A stretch of DNA of 64,000 nucleotides. Source: Asterias rubens. Its lineage: Eukaryota > Echinodermata > Asteroidea > Forcipulatida > Asteriidae. The position numbers and the translations under genes are program-made. Position 1 is the first letter of the stretch, and every line of letters begins with the position of its first letter. The DNA is taken from NCBI RefSeq assembly GCF_902459465.1, contig NC_047077.1, positions 4,650,001-4,714,000 of the forward strand. Reading direction: 5' to 3'. The notes below the pieces were generated by a model. The model did not search any database. It worked only from the letters and a program-made list of their open reading frames with translations, and was not told where the DNA came from. Shown here one piece after another: positions 60,801 to 64,000 of this stretch.

Positions 60801-63466
60801 AACCCTAACCTGACTTAACAAAAAAAGCTGTCAATCTCAAAAACCCAAATTGCAATCACAACAACCTTGACGCTACAATATTGATAACAGAGCTTGTGCA
60901 ACACGTTGGCGGAAAAGAAGGTGCGATTATAAATTGCTGAATTTCATTAATTCACTCCTCACACAAAAAAACCCTGGGAAATGAGTTGATAACAAGGAGA
61001 AAGGAACAAGGTTTCTGGAGTTATAAGACAGAAGGAAATAACACAATAAGCCATCTGCGAGTTAGATTTGAATAATGTTTAGTGCAATGACTTGTATAGT
61101 CACAATGTACCGCTTACATTTGAATTCCTCAGACTATCGAGACAGTTGCTACATGTATGTCAAATGGTTCGGGGCAAGCATTTGAATAGCCTTCCAGATT
61201 CTAAGCAAACCCTGGTAACTGCGCCAAACACATCCATTCAGAAATGTGTACAGATGGGTGTTCACCGTCTCTTCCGTAACTATGCAAAACCTTGCCACTA
61301 ATCATGTGACATAGCAACTGTCTCGATAGTCTGCGGAATTTAAGTTCAAGTGGTAACTTCTGATCAACCACATCATTGTACCAGACAATATTAAAATCTA
61401 ACACACATATGGCTTATTACAAAAAATACATGTAGCAAATATTCTGAACTGACATGAGGTACACTACAATGGGGAACCATCCAAAGACATAGCAGCTTTC
61501 CGTAATTTCAAACTGGTAGTTGATGTCAACGATAACTTTATATAGACCAATTAATTTTTCTGGTCAATTTCATATTTTATGTCCATACTGGTGTTTTTTT
61601 CAACATTATTGGGAGGATGAAAATTAATCCCCGCTTCTTTAAAAAAAAACACCAGTGTCCTTTCAAAGATTAAATTCCAGGCTTGATGATGATCACGTCT
61701 TTTAGTGGTTTGTTCGAAGGTGAAAGGTGCTTGAAAAATGATCTTCAACGAGAACAAACAGTGAGAATGAATGTCGCTACACAAGTTTGGCTTTGGATGT
61801 TCACTGTGTAGAGTATGAAAGGGGTGTCATGGTACAAGTCTGTCTGGTCTACTGGAGGTGTGTGGAGAGCATAGTTATATTAGAACTAGAGGGCGCACTG
61901 GTGATGCTGCGTGTGCGTGCACAAACGCGACGGGACCGCAAGGAGGCACGCACGCAATTTTGTGAGATGAGCGCTGTACGCGTGTTGCATACGAAGTAGG
62001 CCTACACGTTGGTGTGGGTGTGCTATGCTATGCAATTTTTTTTTTTCAATACATACAAAATGGATGCATGCGCACATGCCGGGTCGCGTGTATACATTAG
62101 GCCAGTTAGCCCTCTAGTTCTTATAAATAACTCTATGGTGGAGAGGGTATGGAATGTGAGTATGTGGTTATAAATGTACATGTAGTTTTGAATTGATCAA
62201 AGGTACAGTACAGAGTGAGTTTGGGAGCACACAGTAATACTCACCGGGATCAGCTGTGGTTTCCATCATCAATAGATACAGGGAGGGTCAAAAATAAGGG
62301 AGAGTCAGACGTTATACCCCAATAAACTTTTGAATCAACCTCGAGGTCCGTCTTGCCGAGCAATTTTTTCCCAGCATGCCTTAAACTCGCTTATAATATA
62401 ACCCCTGGAATTGGTTCATTCAAAATGTGCTGGAATCTTTTAATAAATTCCTGTGGCCGATCCATTCTATGCGCACTCAAAAGAGGCGCAAAACAGGCAC
62501 CAAGTCATGGTCCCCTTTCATTCTTCTTTGATCTTGCGTTAAGTCTAACTGTATGTAGTGACTCTCCGAAAATGTGAACTTAATCACTGTACTAGCCAAG
62601 AATCCAATGGGGAAAAGACAAGGAAGGAAGTTTAAGTTATAGATGTGGGAGTAGAAAACCCAGAGAATTATTCCAGGAAAACCCCCGCAGTCAGGTAGGG
62701 ACTGAAACCCCAATCCACATAGTGCCCCTGGCGATTTCGAACAGGGGTCCCAGAGGTGGAAGGGGAGTGATCGACTGAGCTTGTTGCGCTACAAACTTGG
62801 TATCGGTTTCAAGGGAAAACCCACACAGTCAGGTAGGTACCTAAACCCCAATGCACGGCATGCCCCCTGGCGTGATTCGAACCAGGGTCCTAGAGGTGGA
62901 AGGTGAGGAAAGATACCACCACGCCAACAGTACCACCCATTTCAAAAATTCCCTTGGACAACTTACAGGTAACCTGGCAAAGCTAGCTAAGAAGAAGCAT
63001 GGATGTCTAGGTACGTCCCTTTCACACTGGAAAAACTTACAAACTTGGACCACAGCTTTGGAGACACTATGGGTGTCTAGGTATGACTGTTTTCCACACT
63101 AGACCAAATCCTTGTGAAAACCCAAAATACTCCTTTACCATGCTGCCTCCATCTTGGTCATGTTCCTCGCATCGAATAACAGCAATGAATGCTAACAATC
63201 ATTTTGAAAATAGGAACCAGACTAATTTTTGTTCTTCCAGCCTCGGTTTGGCAACATTGATATCAATGGGAGAAATTCAAAACGGCTGCACCGTGATGAA
63301 GGTCTATACTCTGACTACACTAGCGATTTGATGACTTTGTTCGACGACTTTGATGGATTTAGGTATAAAACGTTTGAGCTAGTCTTAGAGGCAACTTACA
63401 TGCTGCTGCCCAGCCTCCTGGAGTTCTCTTCACGGCCGGCATTGTTGAGGAGGGTTTCGGCTCTGA
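39876..63466 (-). CDS. Unrecognised multi-exon gene, 3' part, at least 12 exons
   Basis: I do not recognise this protein. Exons in transcript order: 63466-63400, 59184-59089, 53878-53777, 52599-52416, 51623-51457, 50226-50159, 45378-45311, 44835-44658, 43813-43786, 42847-42796, 41691-41565 and 39968-39876 (stop TAA). Every junction has GT-AG sites and compatible phase, giving one open frame of 409 residues, good evidence that it is real. The product is mostly hydrophilic and disordered: RTPGGWAAAS; NRPWTANMKKSK; basic KSKKEWDSSKKR; a probable coiled coil (EEQENQLLKEEMSAAKLQRK, then KKHKQQLAEMAAAQLKVE); acidic GEEPTDPDQAGYEEAMDLLE; RRRPPPPDPEVKVAMCSKCA with one CxxC; a Gly/Ser tract; and a Ser-rich end SSDEDSGF. 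It could be a scaffold or cytoskeletal adaptor; that is only a guess. The 5' part lies beyond the window. Confidence 0.75.
40525..40880. mobile_element. Retroelement-derived segment
   Basis: It starts with AATAATAATAATAACTTTAC and CAAAAGCGCTTAAGAAATAC, the reverse form of the tail signature, and continues to a plus-strand IWNKLPATLNVAQ frame. WN-x-LP is common near the end of CR1/L2-type ORF2 proteins, but orientation of the two signals differs, so the parts may not belong to one element. Confidence 0.4.
41370..41562. mobile_element. Palindromic element touching an exon of the unknown gene
   Basis: GGTTTTCAACTAGTGGTTTA and TGGTTCTTGATAATTTACC on the left pair with GGTAAATTATCAAGAACCA and TAAACCACTAGTTGAAAACC on the right, about 60 bp arms. 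The outer TATTTATGAATGGGAATCAA pairs with TGGATTCCCTTATTTACA at 41,540-41,558. The right edge ends within a few bases of the donor of exon 41691-41565. Confidence 0.9.
41785..42008. repeat. 76-bp tandem repeat, three copies
   Basis: Starts at 41,785, 41,861 and 41,937 give a 76-bp period; the unit includes GTAGGTCAGTTGGTACTAAG, TCTTTTAGGAACCC and GTCTGGTTGCTAAATC. A related inverted word CTAAAAGGATGTCACGCCTA appears at 42,681-42,701, so the array may be part of a larger inverted structure now split by the family A MITE at 42,070-42,540. Confidence 0.9.
42070..42540. mobile_element. MITE family A copy with internal insertion
   Basis: Ends TTAAAGACATTGGACACTAT and ATAGTGTCCACTGCCTTTAA. At 471 bp it is about 95 bp longer than the reference copy; the extra DNA (about 42,318-42,408) lies between two copies of ACTTCTTTCTC, so it may be a duplication-flanked insertion. 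Confidence 0.85.
43268..43425. mobile_element. Palindromic MITE (family L)
   Basis: TATAGACCTTATGCATTGAC and GTCATGTGCATAAGGTCTATA form the ends; ATGACGTCAT-like words lie just inside both. It contains TTTGAGGTCAAACG and TTTTGACCTCAAGG as inner arms. Confidence 0.88.
43555..43690 (-). mobile_element. tRNA-like SINE (type 3) fragment
   Basis: It shares CTGACTGGGTAAATTCTAAA, GGGGTTTAAC and GAGGGATTTGAACCAACTGA with 12,018-12,175. The B-box-like word GTTGGTTCAAATCCCTC is on the minus strand. Confidence 0.55.
44450..44620 (+). pseudogene. Retrotransposon 3' remnant with tail
   Basis: The plus-strand frame PVFKSLLKTFLFPHPS ends in a stop; FK-x-LLKT-x-LF is the usual end of CR1/L2-type ORF2. It is followed by AAAGCGCTCTGTTCACCGTA, GAGCGCTATATAAATGCTTC and an (att)n run. 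This copy shows the ORF2 end and tail together. Confidence 0.65.
45405..45552. mobile_element. MITE family A, right half only
   Basis: It runs from AATACCTTCTTTCTCAAAAA to ATAGTGTCCACTGCCTTTAA. It begins 27 bp upstream of exon 45378-45311 of the unknown gene. Confidence 0.8.
45858..46213. mobile_element. MITE family A copy
   Basis: Left CAAAGACACTGGACACCTTT, right CCAATAGTGTCCAGTGTCTT. The internal ACCCTTGTCACACGAAGTTG block is intact. Confidence 0.88.
46245..46545 (-). mobile_element. SINE (type 2) split by a family P MITE
   Basis: Left part ACTTCCCATCCGAACGAGCG and right part GCTAAGGACACAAGTGTCAC with TCGAACCCACACCCTGCC match the SINE at 55,430-55,742. Between them, 46,317-46,485 is a complete family P MITE (TTTAACGAAACACTGAGATT ... 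GAAGAGTTTGGTGAAATCGA). The word cagccgattt / gacggctgct at the borders fits a target-site duplication. So P is younger than this SINE. Confidence 0.8.
47284..47497. mobile_element. Palindromic MITE (family M)
   Basis: AATAGGGACTTTTCGTTTTC and GACGACGGATGGTTCTGCGA at the left pair with TCGCAGAACCATCCGTCGTC and GAAAACGAAAAATCCCTATT at the right, a 40-bp arm with one mismatch. The centre contains further inverted words around GACGACC. Confidence 0.93.
47690..48080. repeat. Three 37-bp tandem units plus a palindrome
   Basis: CTCATTTTTGAGCAAAAAGT is repeated three times (about 47,698, 47,735 and 47,772), each followed by a ctgtctgaa-like word. Next, AGATAATGATAGTAGAAAGC and AAACAATGTCATGAAAAT pair with their inverses up to 48,062. 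The palindrome is imperfect and probably another decayed MITE. Confidence 0.8.
48421..48715. mobile_element. MITE family I copy nested in family D
   Basis: Ends CATAGAGTTATATATAAGAA and its inverse. The element interrupts a family D copy exactly within GGTTTGCGGTTACACCAT / GGTTACACTCAATATAAATA. A second copy is at 61,872-62,138. Its inner arms are GC-rich (AGAGGGCGCACTGG). Confidence 0.88.
49000..49080. repeat. Hairpin with CCCATATCCAAC arms
   Basis: AATACGAACAAATA and GCATCCCATATCCAACGAGG pair with GAGTTGGATATGGGATC and TTTCGTATT. The same arm words appear at 50,877-50,975 and 52,080-52,135, so it is a low-copy small palindromic family. Confidence 0.8.
49358..50052. repeat. 155-bp direct duplication flanking a family A' MITE
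   Basis: Two copies of ATACCCTAAACAACCCCAGA ... GTTGTGAATTAAA ... TGTTTTGACTGC (49,358-49,513 and 49,888-50,052) surround the MITE at 49,516-49,892. The flanking copies resemble a fragment of the type 2 SINE (CTGCGTCCTTCGGATGAGAC). Confidence 0.88.
50606..50846. mobile_element. MITE family B copy
   Basis: Ends AGGGCGCATTAGATGTAGTT (diverged) and AGCTAATCCAATGCACCC. The interior GGCTCACCTGGGTCAGCCCT and AGTGGGTCACTTGAGGCTGG match other B copies. Confidence 0.8.
51457..52599 (-). CDS. Unknown gene, two exons with predicted coiled coil
   Basis: Exon 52599-52416 encodes KQWAVSDDENSSPPPRRTGP and then EEQENQLLKEEMSAAKLQRK. Exon 51623-51457 encodes TERRQKPGAKAKKHKQQLAE, MAAAQLKVETLGYLDSGEEP and then an acidic run ending AMDLL. 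Heptad-like spacing of Leu/Met/Ala in both exons suggests a helical or coiled-coil core. The codon for Leu is split CT+G, fixing both sites. Confidence 0.75.
52195..52345 (-). mobile_element. SINE (type 2) head, tRNA-like
   Basis: The minus strand begins TGGCCGAGCGGTTAAGAGCA, an A box identical to Leu/Ser-type tRNA, and shares CCAAATTCAATCTCTGGTGT with 55,430-55,742. The B box is degraded. Confidence 0.75.
53046..53302. mobile_element. MITE family B copy, complete
   Basis: Ends TTGGGTGCGTTCGATTAGCT and AGCTAATCGAACGCACCCAA, perfect over at least 20 bases. The interior is about 250 bp and GC-rich. This is the best-preserved B copy. Confidence 0.92.
53529..53690. mobile_element. Palindromic element (family S)
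   Basis: GGTAACTAGTGTATGTCTAT and GCCTATTTCCCTCGGCC pair with GGCCTTCCGCCTCGGGAAAT and ATAGACGTATACTAGTTACC in two nested arms. Single copy. Confidence 0.8.
54118..54372. mobile_element. MITE family C copy, complete
   Basis: GGGCCCAATTTCATAGAGCT at the left; TATGAAAATGGGCCC at the right. The inner arms AAAATTTGCTTAGCATGAAA and TTTCATGCTAAGCAAATTTG are nearly perfect inverses. It serves as the reference for family C. Confidence 0.9.
54729..54950. repeat. 91-bp tandem repeat, 2.5 copies
   Basis: AACTTGAGTGTTAGTGTCAG recurs at about 54,730, 54,821 and 54,911; units include GCCCAACTATATT, GTCCCAATTTAGAAT and CTAGTGT. Divergence between units is about 10%, so it is older than the array at 9,357. 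Confidence 0.9.
55430..55742 (-). mobile_element. SINE (type 2), full length, tRNA head
   Basis: The minus strand starts GTGGCCGAGCGGTTAAGAGC (A box) and has TGTGGGTTCGAATTCCCAGC (B box) about 55 bases later. The body includes CAAGACACTTAACCATTACT, CCAGTGCACTTATCGAAAAG and GTTCCTGGCTAGATCGGCAG. It is the reference copy for this type. The element, and the (aat)n run at 55,313-55,335, sit inside an older family D copy whose halves are at 55,035-55,175 and 55,740-55,850. Confidence 0.88.
56365..56660. mobile_element. Family J palindrome between two direct repeats
   Basis: The central palindrome (56,460-56,597) has GTGTCCGAAACGGTGTATTT and CTAGCTACGGCTAGATGGCG against CCATAGCTGTAACCGAAGTC and TTTCGGACACGG. 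It is flanked by direct repeats containing GACCTCAATC and GGCGGCCATCTTGTTTTTCT (56,380-56,420 and 56,609-56,650). Confidence 0.85.
56917..57300. mobile_element. MITE family H copy, long form
   Basis: AACACGTTGCCTTGGTCGGT at the left and CCGATCCAAGGCATTGTGAC with CCTTTAA at the right. Nested inner arms include ATGATCCACAAAAACATGCC against GGCATGTTTGTGTGGATCAA. It is about 130 bp longer than the copy at 20,109-20,359. Confidence 0.85.
57575..57960. mobile_element. MITE family A copy, complete
   Basis: TTAAAGGCAGTGGACACTAT to ATAGTGTCCACTGCCTTTAA, 386 bp, with few differences from 34,720-35,095 in opposite orientation. Recent activity of the family is likely. Confidence 0.93.
58379..58905. mobile_element. 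MITE family A copy with nested family F element
   Basis: Outer ends TTAAGGCAGTGGACACGTTT and ACGTGTCCAGTGCCTTTAA. At 58,493-58,657 a family F copy (AATAGACCGATCCAGTAGGC ...) interrupts it, so F moved after this A copy inserted. Confidence 0.9.
59089..59184 (-). CDS. Unknown gene, exon with conserved-looking NRPWTANMKKSK
   Basis: Thirty-two codons encode ALPGMGEDRGYNRPWTANMK and KSKGSMEQDDQA, lead phase 2 and exit phase 1, through a gtgag donor at 59088-59084. Its acceptor and first bases are duplicated 104 bp upstream (59,274-59,300), which could supply an alternative 15-nt exon. Confidence 0.72.
59160..59400. repeat. 104-bp tandem duplication spanning a splice acceptor
   Basis: CATACCAGGCAGGGCTA starts at 59,171 and 59,275; between them GACACAATGAGGGTAAGATG and AACAACCCTACCCCTTCCCC are repeated. 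The right-hand copy therefore carries a second acceptor for the unknown gene. A third, diverged piece may extend to 59,400. Confidence 0.9.
60296..60505. mobile_element. MITE family E copy, 210 bp
   Basis: Perfect ends TATAGACGATGTGACCT. It is the inverse of the copy at 4,263-4,473, with scattered substitutions only. Confidence 0.92.
61124..61351. repeat. Imperfect inverted repeat
   Basis: GAATTCCTCAGACTATCGAG and ACAGTTGCTACATGTATG pair with CACATGATT...ATAGCAACTGT and CTCGATAGTCTGCGGAATTT. The arms are about 35 bp with mismatches; probably another MITE, single copy. Confidence 0.7.
61872..62138. mobile_element. MITE family I copy
   Basis: AGTTATATTAGAACTAGAGG and CCCTCTAGTTCTTATAAATA form the ends; GCGCACTGG and a run of cgcacgc words match the copy at 48,421-48,715. 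Confidence 0.82.
62245..62253 (-). CDS. Candidate 9-nt microexon (SDP insertion)
   Basis: CTGATCCCG is preceded on the minus strand by gaaaccacag and followed by gtgagtatt. The exon before it (63466-63400) exits in phase 1 and the exon after enters with two bases, so adding nine bases keeps the frame and inserts three residues (WAAAS-DPA-LPG instead of WAAAS-LPG). The donor is close to ideal; the acceptor lacks a strong pyrimidine tract. Skipping is equally in frame. Confidence 0.4.
62640..62935 (-). mobile_element. Two tandem tRNA-like SINE-type copies
   Basis: CAGTCAGGTAGG, AAACCCCAATCCACATAGTG and TCGAACAGGGGTCCCAGAGG (62,690-62,760) repeat as AAACCCCAATGCACGGCATG and TTCGAACCAGGGTCCTAGAG (62,820-62,900). 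The minus-strand GGTTCGAATCACGCC word is a good B box. Confidence 0.55.
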
Positions 63467-63529
63467 CTGCAAAACAAATCAAGACAGTTGTACATGGTTA
63501 TTAAAAAAAACACAATATAAAACTGTCGG

Positions 63530-63895
63530 TTAAAGGCAGTGGGCACTATTGGTAATTACTCAAAATAACTGTTAGCATATAAACTTACTTGGTAACAAGC
63601 AATGGAGAGCTGTTGATAGTATAAAACATTGTGAAAAACAGCTCCCTCTGAAGTAACATAGTTTACAAGAAAGTTTGTAATTTTCCACAAATTTAATTTT
63701 GAGACTTCAGAATTAGATTTTGAAGTCCCGAGTTCAAAATCGTGTGACAAGGGTATGACAAGGGTGTTCTTTCTTTCATTATTATCTCGCAATTCGACCA
63801 CCATTTGAGCTCAAATTTGCACAGGTTTGTTATTTTATGCATATTGAGATACACCAAGCGAGAAGACTGGTCTTTGACAAGTGTCCAGTGCCTTT
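63530..63895. mobile_element. MITE family A copy
   Basis: TTAAAGGCAGTGGGCACTAT at the left; CAAGTGTCCAGTGCCTTTC at the right. The right end has lost the CAATTACCAATAG segment. Confidence 0.85.
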
Positions 63896-64000
63896 CATCC
63901 ATTACAGCATTTGTTCATCAGAAATTCTGCATTTTACAAATAAACAAATAGGTCTTGCTAACCAAACAAAACAAAAAATCTTGCTGATTTGTGTTTCCTC

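Noticed and set aside
63160..63390. Frames around GLYSDYTSDLMTLFDDFDGF upstream of an exon of the unknown gene
   Set aside because: The plus-strand peptide looks protein-like but has no splice or family support and overlaps a gene on the other strand. It could be an old repeat fragment.
1..64000. CRISPR arrays, operons or prokaryotic mobile elements
   Set aside because: The tandem repeats lack variable spacers, and genes have introns and no operon structure. The DNA is eukaryotic.

Overview
The window is animal (metazoan) nuclear DNA: three recognisable genes are split into short exons by repeat-filled introns, all with GT-AG splice sites except one possible GC-AG donor. Gene structure, long microsatellites and a dense load of short palindromic non-autonomous DNA transposons (MITEs) and tRNA-derived SINEs fit a marine invertebrate deuterostome. 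An echinoderm, perhaps a sea star, is my best guess; that is inference, not shown by any single feature.

Layout. (1) About 1-19,600, minus strand: SRRT/ARS2 (serrate), 18 coding exons, with the last C-terminal exon(s) lying before base 1. (2) 19,600-23,240: intergenic, MITE-rich, with a GC-rich patch near 22,020-22,110 that may be a promoter shared by SRRT and TDP2. (3) 23,276-26,916, plus strand: TDP2, five coding exons, all four catalytic motifs intact. (4) 26,917-31,076: intergenic, with a roughly 10-copy, 72-bp tandem array just past TDP2. (5) 31,077-36,179, minus strand: a four-exon gene for the centromeric histone H3 variant CENP-A, 185 residues, convergent with TDP2. (6) 36,180-39,875: intergenic repeats. 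(7) 39,876 to beyond 63,466, minus strand: the 3' part of a gene I do not recognise. At least 12 exons keep one open frame across every junction (409 residues to the stop), and there are two candidate in-frame microexons (9 and 15 nt).

The [15 protein letters not shown] do different nuclear jobs: ARS2 links the nuclear cap-binding complex to RNA processing, TDP2 removes 5'-tyrosyl adducts left by topoisomerase II, and CENP-A marks centromeric nucleosomes. I see no operon-like link between them. Much of the remaining DNA is MITEs. One family with TTAA-ended terminal repeats occurs about 14 times, and several insertions are nested, giving relative ages. Exon coordinates were worked out by eye from splice consensus, reading phase and protein similarity; no alignment or transcript data were available. 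Repeat family letters (A, B, C...) are local labels, not database names.
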